Position numbers and translations under genes: made by a program
In this document: one piece after another, positions 34,853-45,800 of the stretch
How positions within the stretch are numbered: the first letter of the stretch is position 1
Layout: each line of letters opens with the position of its first letter
Notes under the pieces: generated by a model
What the model was told of the DNA's origin: nothing
The model's input: only the letters and a program-made list of their open reading frames with translations
Database searches by the model: none
Origin: Kiritimatiellaeota bacterium B1221
GTDB taxonomy: Bacteria; Verrucomicrobiota; Kiritimatiellia; SS1-B-03-39; UBA6053
DNA: 64,000 nt
Direction of reading: 5' to 3'
Assembly: GCA_029269125.1 (NCBI GenBank)
Contig: JARHXX010000003.1
Span: forward strand, 186,001-250,000

Positions 34853-35455
34853 ATGACTGACACCATCCAACCCCTCTTAGAAAGAATTCAAAACGAAGGA
34901 CTGAAAAAGTCCGAGGCTCAACGGGATCAAATCCTTGCGGATGCGAAAACCAAAGCCGAAAGTATTTTGTCCGATGCCCGCCAACAGGCGGAAAAAATCA
35001 TTGCCGATGCTGAAAAACAGGCAGAAACGAGTATCGCACGGGGGCAAACCGCTTTGGAACAGGCATCCCGCGATTTGTTGCTGAAACTCCGCACAGAAAT
35101 GGCCCGGCAATTGAATGTGGCGGCTGAGAAAGCCGCGGCTTCCGCATTGTCTTCTGAAGAACTGATCTCACAAGTGATTCCCGTACTGGCCGCCTCCGGT
35201 TCCGGGAAAGTCTCAGTAGAAGCAGGTGAAAATCTTGCGGGTAAACTGAAAGACCTCCTTCCCGCTCTGTTGAAAGACGCGGGCCGGGGAAGTGAAGTGG
35301 TGATGAACCCCAAAACCGGCGCAGGTTTCAGCTTACATTTTGGTGAATCTGCCGAAGCGATTGATTTCACTTCCCAAGCGGTTGCGGATTGGTTGAGTCA
35401 AAATCTGCGTCCTGAATTGGCCGCACTTTTACGTCCTGACGTCTCCGGAGCGTAA
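34853..35455 (+). CDS. atpE: V-type ATP synthase subunit E
   Basis: 200 residues. The N-terminal half (about 10-110) is a long charged helix rich in Ala, Glu, Lys and Gln (SDARQQAEKIIADAEKQAE), the peripheral-stalk coil; the C-terminal half is a globular domain (VEAGENLAGKLKDLLPALL, IDFTSQAVADWLSQNLRPELAALL). In V/A-type ATPases, E forms the stator linking the catalytic head to subunit I. It is the first gene of the E-DUF2764-A-B-D-I-K operon. No strong Shine-Dalgarno sequence precedes the ATG. The symbol follows V-ATPase usage and does not mean the F-type c subunit. Confidence 0.88.
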   Translation: MTDTIQPLLERIQNEGLKKSEAQRDQILADAKTKAESILSDARQQAEKIIADAEKQAETSIARGQTALEQASRDLLLKLRTEMARQLNVAAEKAAASALSSEELISQVIPVLAASGSGKVSVEAGENLAGKLKDLLPALLKDAGRGSEVVMNPKTGAGFSLHFGESAEAIDFTSQAVADWLSQNLRPELAALLRPDVSGA

Positions 35456-35460
35456 TTTCG

Positions 35461-36015
35461 ATGCGGACTTATCTGCTGTCCAGCTTTCCTTCGCTTTCCC
35501 TGGATGCGCCCAGCCCCATAAGCTTTGGTGAATTTATGCGGGAATGCAGTACCCACCTTTCCCCTTCAGATTTGGAAGAATTAGATGCCGTCTGTGCAAG
35601 CCCCCCCTCAGGCAAGTCCGCTTTTGCGAAAGAATGGTCAAAACTGCAAGCGGTATGGCATGCACAAAATCAGTACGAACGCCGTCAACGTCTTCCCCAG
35701 GAAACCGTCACCAGCACACCCGCTGAATTTGACTCCGATCAACTGCATGACGATCATCAATTGGCCTGGCAAGCCTCCAATCCGCTCGCAAGGGAAAAAG
35801 CACTGCAGGCCTCCTTGTGGAACTGGATCGAAATCCGTCGTCGTCAAGACCCCTTCTCCCTTCAAGATCTGCTGGGCTATGCCCTGCAACTCCAAATCCT
35901 GGAACATCGGGAAATTTGGAACGAAACTGAAGGCCTTAAACAATTTCAAGAACACACCCAGTCCTTCCTCGCACCTGTACTCGAGGAATTACGCAAACAG
36001 GAACTTTCCGCATGA
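35461..36015 (+). CDS. DUF2764-like protein of the V-ATPase operon
   Basis: 184 residues, soluble, mostly helical. It opens RTYLLSSFPSLSLDAPSPISF, the pattern of the DUF2764 family, which sits between subunits E and A in V-ATPase operons of Chlamydiae, Bacteroidetes and spirochaetes and is thought to play the part of subunit C. Other motifs are LARE..LQASLWNWIEIRRRQDPFSL and LLGYALQLQILEHREIW. It starts 6 bases after subunit E and overlaps the subunit A start by 4 bases. Since no canonical subunit C gene is present, a role in the central stalk-to-ring connection is a reasonable inference. Confidence 0.8.
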   Translation: MRTYLLSSFPSLSLDAPSPISFGEFMRECSTHLSPSDLEELDAVCASPPSGKSAFAKEWSKLQAVWHAQNQYERRQRLPQETVTSTPAEFDSDQLHDDHQLAWQASNPLAREKALQASLWNWIEIRRRQDPFSLQDLLGYALQLQILEHREIWNETEGLKQFQEHTQSFLAPVLEELRKQELSA

Positions 36016-37769
36016 GTGAAACCAACACCCTCACCTCTACCGGCACCATCGACGGTGTAAACGGCAACCTTATCCGTGTGACCTTCCCCGAGGCGGTCAT
36101 GCAGAATGAAGTGGGTTACGCCGTGATCAACAATTTGAAATTAAAAGCGGAAATTGTCCGTATCCGCGGGCGGCAATGCTGGCTGCAGGTATTCGAAGAT
36201 ACCGCCGGACTCAAAGTCGGCGACCCGGTTGAATTTTCCGGAGAACTGCTCTCGGTGGAACTTGGCCCCGGTCTGTTAAAATCAGTTTATGACGGACTGC
36301 AAAACCCGCTTCCCGAATTGGCTGAACAGTGTGGATACTTTTTGGAACGCGGACAGTACATTGACGGTCTCGACCGTACCGCCCATTGGGATTTTTCCCC
36401 TTCCGTGAAAGTGGGAGATTTGGTGGAAGCCGGTGAATCTGTGGGAACCGTACCCGAAGGTATGTTCACCCACCGCATTATGATTCCTTTCGATTGGAGA
36501 GGCAAATTCACGGTCAAAGAAATTTCCGAAGCCCAAACCTGCACCGTCGATACCGTTATCGCCAAAGTCGCAGACGCCGCGGGTGAAATCAGGGACGTAA
36601 AACTCTATCAAACCTGGCCAGTCAAAAAATCGATTACCGCTTTTGAAGAACGTTTGCGTCCCACAGAAAACATGACCACGCAGGTGCGGATTCTCGATAC
36701 TTTTTTCCCGGTTGCCAAAGGCGGGACCTATTGTATTCCCGGTCCTTTCGGGGCAGGAAAAACCGTATTGCAACAGATCACCAGCCGCCGGGCCGATGTG
36801 GATATTGTGATTGTCGCAGCCTGCGGAGAACGTGCGGGAGAAGTGGTGGAAACCCTGCGGGAATTTCCCGAACTGGAAGATCCGCGCACCGGCAAATCTT
36901 TGATGGAACGGACGCTGATTATTTGTAACACCTCCTCCATGCCGGTGGCCTCCCGCGAAGCGTCGGTTTATACCGGTGTGACCATCGCGGAATATTATCG
37001 TCAAATGGGACTCAATGTTTTGATGCTGGCGGATTCCACATCCCGTTGGGCTCAGGCCCTGCGTGAACTTTCCGGACGTTTGGAGGAAATTCCGGGTGAG
37101 GAAGCTTTCCCCGCCTACCTCGAAACCGTGATTGCCAACTTCTATGAACGGGCCGGATTGGTTCGTTTGAAAGACGGCAGTATCGGTTCGGTCACCATCG
37201 GCGGTACGGTTTCCCCTGCGGGTGGAAACTTTGAAGAGCCCGTGACTCAAAGCACACTCAAAGTGGTCGGCGCCTTCCACGGTCTCAGCCGTGAACGTTC
37301 GGATCAGCGCCGATACCCTTCCATCGATCCCCTGGATAGTTGGAGTAAGTACCCCAGTTTGGTGGATCCTGAAAAATTAGACCAAACCCGCCGGGGTCTG
37401 CGCGAAGGGCGTGATGTGGAACAAATGATGAAAGTGGTGGGTGAAGAAGGCACCGCCATGCCCGATTTTGTGATGTACCTCAAAGCGGAATTTTTGGATG
37501 AAGTCTATCTGCAACAGGATGCCTTCCATGATGTGGACGGCGCCTCTTCGGCGGAACGTCAAATCCACGTGTTCGGTATCATTCATCAGATCCTTACCAC
37601 CCCGCTTACCTTCAAAACCCGGGACAATGCCCGTCAGGAATTCCTGCGTTGGCAACAAATGGCGAAAGACTGGAACCGCACCCCGATGGAAAGCCCTGAA
37701 TTTAAAACCGCCGAAGAGAAACTGCTGGCCGCAGTCGAAGCCCACCGGAGTACCGGGGAGGAGAAATAA
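36012..37769 (+). CDS. atpA: V-type ATP synthase catalytic subunit A
   Basis: 585 residues, normal for bacterial V/A-ATPase subunit A. It binds and hydrolyses or synthesises ATP in the A3B3 head on the cytoplasmic side. The N-terminal barrel ([10 protein letters not shown]) is followed by the characteristic non-homologous region (about 110-200), then the P-loop GPFGAGKT (244-251, K250), [11 protein letters not shown], the [15 protein letters not shown] segment, [20 protein letters not shown] and [14 protein letters not shown]. All catalytic elements are present. It overlaps the DUF2764-like gene by 4 bases and ends 2 bases before subunit B. Confidence 0.96.
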   Translation: MSETNTLTSTGTIDGVNGNLIRVTFPEAVMQNEVGYAVINNLKLKAEIVRIRGRQCWLQVFEDTAGLKVGDPVEFSGELLSVELGPGLLKSVYDGLQNPLPELAEQCGYFLERGQYIDGLDRTAHWDFSPSVKVGDLVEAGESVGTVPEGMFTHRIMIPFDWRGKFTVKEISEAQTCTVDTVIAKVADAAGEIRDVKLYQTWPVKKSITAFEERLRPTENMTTQVRILDTFFPVAKGGTYCIPGPFGAGKTVLQQITSRRADVDIVIVAACGERAGEVVETLREFPELEDPRTGKSLMERTLIICNTSSMPVASREASVYTGVTIAEYYRQMGLNVLMLADSTSRWAQALRELSGRLEEIPGEEAFPAYLETVIANFYERAGLVRLKDGSIGSVTIGGTVSPAGGNFEEPVTQSTLKVVGAFHGLSRERSDQRRYPSIDPLDSWSKYPSLVDPEKLDQTRRGLREGRDVEQMMKVVGEEGTAMPDFVMYLKAEFLDEVYLQQDAFHDVDGASSAERQIHVFGIIHQILTTPLTFKTRDNARQEFLRWQQMAKDWNRTPMESPEFKTAEEKLLAAVEAHRSTGEEK

Positions 37770-37771
37770 TC

Positions 37772-39076
37772 ATGCATACCCTTTATCATGGAATAGAAAA
37801 TATTGTCGGTAACGTCCTCATGCTCCGCGCCAAAGACGTTGGCTACGGTGATCTGGCCGAAGTCTCTTTTGGCGATGAACGTTCGCTTGCCCAGGTTATT
37901 CAGCTGGATGGCGACCAGGTTTATCTGCAGATCTTCAGTGGAAGTCGCGGTGTCCCTACCGATGCCACGGTCCGCTTCCTCGGACATGGTTTGACCGTCC
38001 CCTTCTCCGATGATCTGCTTGGCCGCATTTTCGACGGTAGTGGTGTCCCCCGGGACAATCGCCCGGAGCTGGATGCTGCTCCTGTTGGAGTCGCCGGTCC
38101 CTCGGTGAATCCTTCCCAGCGGATTATTCCCCGCAAAATGGTGCGGACCGGGATTCCCATGATCGATGTGTTCAACACCTTGGTCCAGTCTCAGAAACTT
38201 CCCATCTTCTCCGTAGCCGGTGAACCCTACAACGAATTGTTGGCGCGTATTGCCCTGCAGGCGGAAGTGGATGTGATCGTGCTCGGGGGCATGGGACTGA
38301 AATACGACGACTATCTGTTCTTCCGCGAAACCCTTGAGGAAGCCGGTTCCCTCAGTCGTACCGTGATGTACGTACACACTGCGGCAGATCCCACTGTAGA
38401 ATGTCTGTTTGTGCCCGACCTTTGTTTGGCGGTGGCTGAAAAGTTCGCCCTCGAAAACAAAGAAGTTTTGGTGCTGCTCACTGATATGACCAACTATGCG
38501 GATGCCATGAAGGAAATCGCCATTACCATGGAAAAAATTCCTTCCAACCGCGGTTATCCCGGAGACTTGTATTCCCAGTTAGCTGCCCGATATGAAAAAG
38601 CGGTAGACTTTGAAACAGCCGGTTCGATTACGGTTTTGGCCGCCACCACCATGCCGGGTGACGACGTCACCCATCCCGTCCCTGACAACACCGGATATAT
38701 TACCGAAGGTCAGTTCTATCTGCGTAATGGACGTATCGAGCCTTTCGGAAGTCTCAGTCGACTCAAACAATTTGTGAACGACAAAACCCGTGATGACCAT
38801 CGGAAAATTATGGACCGGATGATTCAGTTGTATGCGGCCTTCCGCTCCACCGAAGAAAAACGTTCCATGGGGTTCCGCATGACCGAATACGACACCAAAC
38901 TGGTAAAATTCGGAGGCTTGTTTGAAGATAAACTCATGGACCTCCGGGTAACCCTGCATTTGGAAGACGCGCTCGACACTTGCTGGCAAATCATGGCCGA
39001 TTGTTTTGAGCAGGATGAATGCGGTATGCCCACCGAACTGATTAAACAGTTTTGGCCTAATAATCCGACCGATTAA
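37772..39076 (+). CDS. atpB: V-type ATP synthase subunit B
   Basis: 434 residues. It alternates with A in the head and forms the non-catalytic sites. In place of a P-loop it has [15 protein letters not shown], as expected. Other motifs are [45 protein letters not shown] and [19 protein letters not shown], then [30 protein letters not shown]. It starts 2 bases after subunit A and is followed 8 bases later by subunit D. It is slightly shorter than many family members at the C-terminus. Confidence 0.95.
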   Translation: MHTLYHGIENIVGNVLMLRAKDVGYGDLAEVSFGDERSLAQVIQLDGDQVYLQIFSGSRGVPTDATVRFLGHGLTVPFSDDLLGRIFDGSGVPRDNRPELDAAPVGVAGPSVNPSQRIIPRKMVRTGIPMIDVFNTLVQSQKLPIFSVAGEPYNELLARIALQAEVDVIVLGGMGLKYDDYLFFRETLEEAGSLSRTVMYVHTAADPTVECLFVPDLCLAVAEKFALENKEVLVLLTDMTNYADAMKEIAITMEKIPSNRGYPGDLYSQLAARYEKAVDFETAGSITVLAATTMPGDDVTHPVPDNTGYITEGQFYLRNGRIEPFGSLSRLKQFVNDKTRDDHRKIMDRMIQLYAAFRSTEEKRSMGFRMTEYDTKLVKFGGLFEDKLMDLRVTLHLEDALDTCWQIMADCFEQDECGMPTELIKQFWPNNPTD

Positions 39077-39084
39077 AATTCCCA

Positions 39085-39678
39085 ATGCCTTTAAAACGAA
39101 CCAAATCTGAACTCAGAGTTCAACGTGATTCCCTTAAACGGTTTCAACGTTATCTGCCGACCCTGCAACTCAAAAAACAGCAGTTGCAGTCCGAATTGCG
39201 TCAGGTGGAAATTCAACGTGAGAAAATGGAAGCGGAGTTAAAAAAAGTACAACGGGAACGTCAGAGCTGGATGGTCTTGTTTGCAGAACCCCTGCCTCTT
39301 GCGGATTGGCTTCGTGTCAAAAAACTGGAGATTGGAGAACAACATATTGCCGGTGTGGATGTGCCCGTTTTAGAAAACTTTGAAATCGAAGAAAACTGTC
39401 CCGAGCGATTTGAAAAACCTGTCTGGATTGATGACGGGTTGGCGGCGCTGAGACACGAAGTCACGACCTCAGTGAAATTAGAGATTCTCCAACAACAGGA
39501 AGCGTTAATCGAAGCCGAACTGCGCACCACCAGTCAACGGGTGAACTTGTTTGAAAAAGTGAAAATACCCGAAGCCAAAGACAACATCCGGATAATCAAC
39601 ATTACCCTGGGTGACGAACAGGTGGCCGGGGTGGCCCGCGGAAAACTGGCCAAAAAGAAAAATGAGGCCGTAGCATGA
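39085..39678 (+). CDS. atpD: V-type ATP synthase subunit D (central rotor shaft)
   Basis: 197 residues. Long N-terminal (about 1-70, LRVQRDSLKRFQRYLPTLQLKKQQLQ) and C-terminal helices (about 130-197, QEALIEAELRTTSQRVNLFEKVKIPEAKDNIRII) are the coiled-coil hairpin that turns inside the A3B3 head; the TSQRVNLFEK..IP segment is diagnostic. A middle beta section (GEQHIAGVDVPVLENFEIEE) is family-typical. The gene overlaps subunit I by 4 bases. The tail is Lys-rich. Confidence 0.92.
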   Translation: MPLKRTKSELRVQRDSLKRFQRYLPTLQLKKQQLQSELRQVEIQREKMEAELKKVQRERQSWMVLFAEPLPLADWLRVKKLEIGEQHIAGVDVPVLENFEIEENCPERFEKPVWIDDGLAALRHEVTTSVKLEILQQQEALIEAELRTTSQRVNLFEKVKIPEAKDNIRIINITLGDEQVAGVARGKLAKKKNEAVA

Positions 39679-41414
39679 TTACTCCCATGACACATGCCAC
39701 TCTGGTTTGTTTAAAGCAAGATGCACCTGACCTGCTGGATGCCTTGCGTAACTTTGCCGGAATGCACTTAAAACTGATTCCCAATCAGCATCATGATATT
39801 CTGGAACTCGAAGAAGAAATTAAAGAATGTAACCGTTTCATCCAAAAGCTCGAAACCATTGAAGAACCGGTTCAAAATGCGGCTTCTGAAAGTCCTGAAG
39901 CGATGGTCGCTCATTGTGGACGCTTGTATCAAATTCTGAGCCGTGCGCAGACCCTGGACCAGAAACTGCTCAAAGAGGAGCATAGCTGGGCTCCCTTTGG
40001 CACGGTCAAAACCGAAACATTGTCTGCGTTAAAAGAACAGGGGCTTTCCGTGGAATTTTATCGGGCCGCAGTATCTCCGGTGGATCTCCCTGCACAAAGT
40101 GCATGGCTCACCGCTGACCCTGGATTTGGAGTTGCCGTAAGTTCAGAATCCCTTGAACAAGTGGAAACGGCCAGCTTGAAAATGCCGGTTCGCACCCCCC
40201 AACGAATTCAACAACTCCGCACTCACATCGCCAAAATCCAACAAGCTTCCCATGAAGAACTTGCACGTGTCGCGGGCTCATTACCTGAAATTAAACGCTT
40301 TATAGACCAAAAGGCGGATCAGCTGGATTTCCTCAAGGCCAAAGCGGGAATGGGGGATGAACAGGAACTGGCATGGATTGAAGGATTTATTCCCAGTGAA
40401 AAACTTTCCGAACTGGAACAACAGGCCTCCAAGTGGAATGCGGCGTTACAGACCCGTGAACCGGTGCTCGAAGATCCCACCCCCACCCTGCTGAAACAAA
40501 GTAATTTTGTAAGTTGGATTCAACCCATTTTCAATTTTTTAGGAGTGACCCCCGGATACAACGAAGTGGATGTGGGATGGAGTTTCCTCATTTTCCTCTC
40601 CATTTTCTCAGGTATGATTATTGGCGATGCCGGTTATGGATTTGTATTATTGCTGACCGTACTCGGCATAAATCTTTGGAAACCGGCCTCACGCGGAAAA
40701 TTTGCAAACCTGCTATATTTGATGGGTGGTGCCACGGTAATTTGGGGACTGCTGACGGGCAACATTTTCGGCATAATGGACATCCCCGCCATTTTCCCTT
40801 CACTCTCCCCCATCGCAGATCCCAAAGCCACAATGAATGTTTGTTTTATCATGGGTGCAGGTCATCTAACCCTGGCTCATCTTTGGAACCTCTGGAATAA
40901 ACGGAAGAGTCTGCAGGCCTTGGCCGAATTTGGTTGGATCGGCAGTACGTGGACCATGTATTGTGTAACGGGTCAAATGGTTTTGGGATGGGAAGCTTTA
41001 CCCGCTTTTACCGGCCCACTGTTTATCACCAGTATGGCCCTGATCATTATTTTCATGACCCCGCCGAAAGCCTTCAAAGAACAGTGGGTGGACCACATGA
41101 TGCTCCCTCTTTCCTTTGTGAATAATTTTGTGGACGTCGTCAGTTATGTCCGGCTCTACGCTGTGGGGATGGCCACTTTTGCATTGGCATCCAGCTTTAA
41201 CAGTATGATCCTTGCCGGAAGTTCGGAAAGAAATCTCCTGGCCAATGGCGTAATGATGATCGTACTGATTCTCGGTCATGGTCTAAACTTTATCCTCGCG
41301 GGTATGGGCGTTCTGGTACATGGCATCCGTTTAAACACTCTCGAATTTTCATCCCACCTGGGTCTCACTTGGAGTGGCATTCCGTATACGCCGTTCAAGA
41401 AAAGAGATTCCTAA
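39675..41414 (+). CDS. atpI: V-type ATP synthase subunit I (membrane stator)
   Basis: 579 residues, shorter than many subunit I proteins (about 620-660). The N-terminal cytoplasmic half (about 1-270) is helical and coiled-coil-rich, binding the peripheral stalk. The C-terminal half has about seven or eight hydrophobic segments starting near residue 285, with motifs YNEVDVGWSFLIFLSIFSGMIIGDAGYG, VTIWGLLTGNIFG, and FVNNFVDVVSYVRLYAVGMATFALA containing the channel arginine R in YVRL. It forms the ion half-channels next to the subunit K ring. It overlaps subunit D by 4 bases and precedes K by 60 bases. Confidence 0.93.
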   Translation: MITPMTHATLVCLKQDAPDLLDALRNFAGMHLKLIPNQHHDILELEEEIKECNRFIQKLETIEEPVQNAASESPEAMVAHCGRLYQILSRAQTLDQKLLKEEHSWAPFGTVKTETLSALKEQGLSVEFYRAAVSPVDLPAQSAWLTADPGFGVAVSSESLEQVETASLKMPVRTPQRIQQLRTHIAKIQQASHEELARVAGSLPEIKRFIDQKADQLDFLKAKAGMGDEQELAWIEGFIPSEKLSELEQQASKWNAALQTREPVLEDPTPTLLKQSNFVSWIQPIFNFLGVTPGYNEVDVGWSFLIFLSIFSGMIIGDAGYGFVLLLTVLGINLWKPASRGKFANLLYLMGGATVIWGLLTGNIFGIMDIPAIFPSLSPIADPKATMNVCFIMGAGHLTLAHLWNLWNKRKSLQALAEFGWIGSTWTMYCVTGQMVLGWEALPAFTGPLFITSMALIIIFMTPPKAFKEQWVDHMMLPLSFVNNFVDVVSYVRLYAVGMATFALASSFNSMILAGSSERNLLANGVMMIVLILGHGLNFILAGMGVLVHGIRLNTLEFSSHLGLTWSGIPYTPFKKRDS

Positions 41415-41474
41415 CCCTCCAACACTTTAACAACTCAACAACCCAACCCTTTAAAATTAACTAAGGACATAATT

Positions 41475-41951
41475 ATGGAACTTGAAGCTCAAACCATCGA
41501 AGCATTAGGACGTATCGGCGGAGTCCTCGCACTCAGTACCGCCGCAATTGGATCCGCCATCGGATCCGGAACTGCCGGTATGGCTGCGATCGGATCATGG
41601 AAACGTGCTTTTCTACAGGACCGTCCCGCAAGTTTCTTGCTGGTCATCTTTGTAGGAGCCCCCCTTTCCCAAATCATTTACAGTATGATTCTGATGAACA
41701 GCATTGCAGATCTCGCGGCCAACAGCGCCACGACCGGACAATGGCCTTTGTTCCTGGTGGGTGGACTCCTCGCCGGTATCGGCATGGCCGCCTCCGCCAT
41801 CCTGCAGGGTAAAGCCGGAGCTGCTGGAGCAGACTCCCTCGGAGAAACCGGAAAAGGATTCGGTCTCTACCTCATGACCATCGGGATGGTGGAAACCGTC
41901 GCGCTGTTCGTACTGGTATTCAGTCTGGGTGTCTTACCCGCCGCTGGTTAA
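41475..41951 (+). CDS. atpK: V-type ATP synthase subunit K (rotor ring proteolipid)
   Basis: 158 residues, a duplicated c-subunit with four transmembrane helices. The ion carboxylate is E140 (MVETVALF) in the second hairpin; the first hairpin lacks one, as in other V-type K subunits. Around the site, S65-Q66 (APLSQ), Q111 (ILQGKAG) and E140 line up with T64, Q65, Q110 and E139 of the sodium-binding Enterococcus hirae NtpK, a one-residue offset. Sodium coupling is therefore plausible, but proton coupling is not excluded. An AAGGA site precedes the ATG. It is the last gene of the operon, about 90 bases before a strong terminator. Confidence 0.93.
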   Translation: MELEAQTIEALGRIGGVLALSTAAIGSAIGSGTAGMAAIGSWKRAFLQDRPASFLLVIFVGAPLSQIIYSMILMNSIADLAANSATTGQWPLFLVGGLLAGIGMAASAILQGKAGAAGADSLGETGKGFGLYLMTIGMVETVALFVLVFSLGVLPAAG

Positions 41952-42042
41952 AACCTTGTGGAGCGCGGGCACTCCTGCCCTAGCGGAACGAAACCTCTCA
42001 CCAGGGTTTTGATTCATATCCATAAATCCCGCATGGACAATC

Positions 42043-42070
42043 AACCCCGGCCCTAACAGGCCGGGGTTTT
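42043..42070 (+). terminator. Rho-independent terminator of the V-ATPase operon
   Basis: A perfect 10-base stem AACCCCGGCC (42043-42052) and GGCCGGGGTT (42059-42068) around a 6-base loop, followed by T residues. It lies about 90 bases past the subunit K stop. Confidence 0.92.
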
Positions 42071-42179
42071 ACTTTATAAAGACATTCCCCATTATGGATC
42101 AAGCTAAGGACTTGGAGAAAGTGGAGAAGGTCCCGGTTTTCTTTTTAAAGTTTGCTCTGGGCAAATAAAAAGAAGATAA

Positions 42180-42585
42180 ATGCTTATGCCAAAAGGATTT
42201 TCATACCCTCTCGATTGGGTTGCAAGTGCGATGGGAAGCGTCATCGGCACCCTAATTTTCTACTTTATTGCGGTGGCACTCGGGATCGCCGCCATTGAAG
42301 GGAGAATTGGATCCAGGATATTTCATGGTAGCATCTTGGTATATTCTTACCTCATTCGGAGGGGAACCGGTTGGGTTGATTTTACTTCCGCCAAATGTCT
42401 ATATACTTTGGAGTCTATTCACCAAAAAACATAATCCCTATACCCTGCTCTCTCTAACGGCTTGCACCACCGCACTTATTGCCAGTTGTCACGAAGATTA
42501 CGGCTGCCTGGACATTAACCTTCTTGCGATCATCATTCTCACGCCCCCCATCTATATTTTGTTCACAGCTTGGTTCCCCCCATAA
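42180..42585 (+). pseudogene. Small membrane protein gene with an apparent frameshift
   Basis: Two overlapping plus-strand frames appear to be one broken gene. Frame one starts with an ATG at 42180 behind AAGAAG and gives MLMPKGFSYPLDWVA, then a hydrophobic helix (SAMGSVIGTLIFYFIAVALG) and AAIEG, before turning into unlikely sequence and stopping at 42434. Frame two, shifted by one base, is open from 42268 to 42585. After about 42310 it reads as membrane protein: GYFMVASWYILTSFGGEPVG, LLPPNVYILWSLF and LLAIIILTPPIYILFTAWF, three further hydrophobic segments. The switch would fall near 42300-42320. The joined product would be about 135 residues with four helices. No family is recognised. Alternatives are a sequencing indel or two unrelated short ORFs. 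Confidence 0.5.
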
Positions 42586-42814
42586 AGCAGACCCTTATAA
42601 TAATCCGTAAATGGGATAAATCGAGAGTCAGTAATTCCCGCACCACCCGAACTATTTCCAACCCGTGGCTGGAAATCGAAAACCAAAATGCTTTCACCTG
42701 TCACAGATCCACAAGAACACATCACCGTTCATTTAGCTAATAAATACATCGATCCTCAAGCTTCGCCCGGACCCTGCGGACCACCTGGATAAATTGAATA
42801 GAGAGATACCTCTA

Positions 42815-45800
42815 TTATTTCAGAGAAATCCCTAAACGATAGAATTTCATGTTGTCATCACCCGCATTCGGAAGGTTCATGCGCATGGTATCCCCTTCCA
42901 CTTGCACACTTAAAGGTTTAACTTGAAAGTCGCTATTCAGATTTTCTGTTTCCACTAACTCAAAGGTGACAAATTTCTGATAGGACGCGGGCCAGGTCCA
43001 TTCCACGCTCATTTGCAGATCGGTTTTCAGTTCTAGTTCAGGTAAACGCAGGTCCGCCACCACAGTGGCGGGTACTGAAAATTCATCTGTAGGATCTGTT
43101 CCTTCCAGAATTTCCTGCAAATTGGAATAGCCATCCTCATCCGCGTCGTCCAAGTAATCTTCTCCATTCAATTGCAGGCTTTGCTCCACTGCATCAGGTA
43201 ACAAATTACCATTGGTATCCGAAGGACTCATTTGAGCAACACTGGATAAGATGAATGACGTTACCTCTAAGGTCGTTTCAGCACAGTCGGAATGAACATC
43301 CGTGTAACCTGACACCCTAAATTCCATGTCGGGTGTAAGTTGGAAACTGAGTGGCATCGGAAAGGGGCGACCGAGTTGATCTATCAAGGCGACAGGATCC
43401 TCGTTTAAATCTTCAAATATCGTACAGCCTGTATCATGGTTGACAGACGACATCGGGTATAAGGTCAATCCCGTGACATGAGGACGGGCAGAAAATCCAT
43501 TTAAGAGGCTTTGCAGAGCCGCCGTCGCAGATGCAATGCTTACAGGATCCATTCCCAGTTTTTGTTCATAGGACAAAGGAAGGGTTCCGGTTTGGATATA
43601 ATTTCTAAGCGTGGTTACCGGTGGAGGGTATAGATCGGGGTTGTCATCCCCAAAGTCCGCAGAAATTCGATAAATTCCAGCTGCGAGTTGAATTAAATCA
43701 TCTGTTTTGCCGCCGCCGGTTTCGATTTTGTCCTCTAACCACGCCAAATAGACTTCTGCAGAATAAGCAGAAACACCGGGGCTCTCTGGATAAGCCAAGG
43801 ATTGGATGTCCTCTAAAGAGGGTGTTAGAAGTCCCACATCCCCTTCCCGAAAAGGAAAGAGGGAAATGTTTGAAGTTTCCACAAGCCCGCGACTTAGCAG
43901 TTTCAGCCCAATCCCGCGCTCAAAAATCAACGCGACCAGGGTATCCATCACCTCTAAGTCCATGGACACCTGAATCGCCTCTTCCGCTTGGTAAAAGGCA
44001 ACGGCGGCAGCAATCCAAGCATCGGCTTCCGTCTGTGCAGAACCTCCCTGATGTTGGTAGTCCGGGGTTCCCCGAGGAGGAAGATCCGGTTGACGAATGA
44101 AACCTAAGAGTTGTCGACCGGTTTGCCCGTCAAGGGTCCAGGTCTGAACGAGTTCCCCATTGATTTCTTTTTCAACCAACTTCACTACATTGTTTTGCAC
44201 GGAGAAATTTCCTGGCGTGCTCACGGTTAACCAGGGAAATCTAGAGGACATGGGAATATCCTCAAAATGTGCGGAAGGATCGTCAACGCCTGCGACCCCA
44301 TGGATACGCGTTTCGACACTTTCCACCAATTGGCCGACAGGCCCCGAGAGCCGAAGCGGCATCCCGGAAACCACAACCACTTCAGAGATCATCTCTCCAG
44401 GGACATAAGCATGGGGCGTCACCCGCAGATCTACCAAAGTTTCCTGTGACAGTCGGGAGGAGTCACGGGAGGGAAAATCGTTCTCATCGTTAGGCGAAGT
44501 GCTCAAATGTAACTCATCCAGATCGCTCCAGCCATCCCCGTCACTGTCACTACCGCCAAAAGGATCGATCCCTTTGGCCAATTCAACATAATCCGGTATA
44601 CCATCCTGATCCGAATCCATCGCATCCGGGGACGGGAAATCGTAACTCACCTGCTGAATGGGTCCTTTACGTCCGTCCGCAGTTTCGGCAAACAGCTCGT
44701 AAGTGACATCTTCTGCACTATAAAAGGGTTCATTGCCATTTTTCCATGTTCCATCAGGTCGTTCACGGTAAAAAATATCGGATCCCGCGGGTGACACTGT
44801 AAATTGTACGGAAATAGCCTGCTCATAATATCCGGGATCCGGAGACACGCTGATCGAAACAAATTCTTCGCCAATATTTTGGGAAAGAGATACCAAGGAG
44901 AGATCAGGTAGCCATTGATTATACACGGTAAACCCTCCTTCATCCCAAGTGCCCACGTCTGTGGATGCAACCTGTTTCAGTCCAGAATCCGGCCCCGAAT
45001 CTATCTCACGGGAAGCTGTGAGCACATCCCCTATCATTGACACATCCACAGACCAATCCGGTGCCTGTGCGACAAATCGACGCAAGCTCCCTTCTCCGAC
45101 GAAAGGTTCCTGATCATATACAAAAACATTTGCCCCGCCCCCGTTCAACGAAGAATCCAGGATGTGAGACGTTATTTTATTATAGCCTACCTCATCATAA
45201 GGAAAGAGATCTATTTGGTCCGTTGGTCCCGCCACATCCGATGCGGTGCTTAAAGTAAACACACCATTCCCCAGTGCCGCCGCGCCCCGGATTTCCCCTC
45301 CGGACGGAGGGGGAAAGCTGTGACGGAAGGTCAAAAGATCCTCTCCGTCAAATTCATATAATTCTGCGGGGAACTGCCCGTCGAAAATGAACAGAAAAAG
45401 GCAAGGGTCGTTATCCAGAAGAATGACCGATTGGATCCCCTTCCCTTCAAAAGTATGTGTGAAAGAGCCATCAAAATAATAACCTTCCTCCGGAAGCTCC
45501 TTCTCCAGCAAATTATATATCCGAAACTGTTTTGATCCAACCTGCCAAACGATAAATCGGGTAAGATCCACCGGAGGTATCACCGACGCCGTAAATTGAT
45601 AGCCCGTACCGGTAAAGGGTTCATCTAATAAAGTATCGAGGGTGGATCGATTTGGGTTCCCCGCCCACAGAGATTCGACGCCCAAATCGTTTACACGGAT
45701 AAACACGGGAATGAGTTCTTCATCATAATCAGAGAACCTCACGGCGTTCCCTTCTTTTAAGGTGTCTGCGTCTTTGGCCGCGTACAACGCGGATGCGTCA

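Noticed and set aside
36282-37280. Minus-strand open frame of 332 codons opposite V-ATPase subunit A
   Set aside because: It is antisense to a strongly conserved gene, has no family motifs and is rich in His/Phe/Gly as expected of a mirror frame of biased codons.
37634-38377. Minus-strand open frame of 247 codons across the subunit A/B junction
   Set aside because: It spans two well-supported genes on the other strand and has no recognisable protein features.
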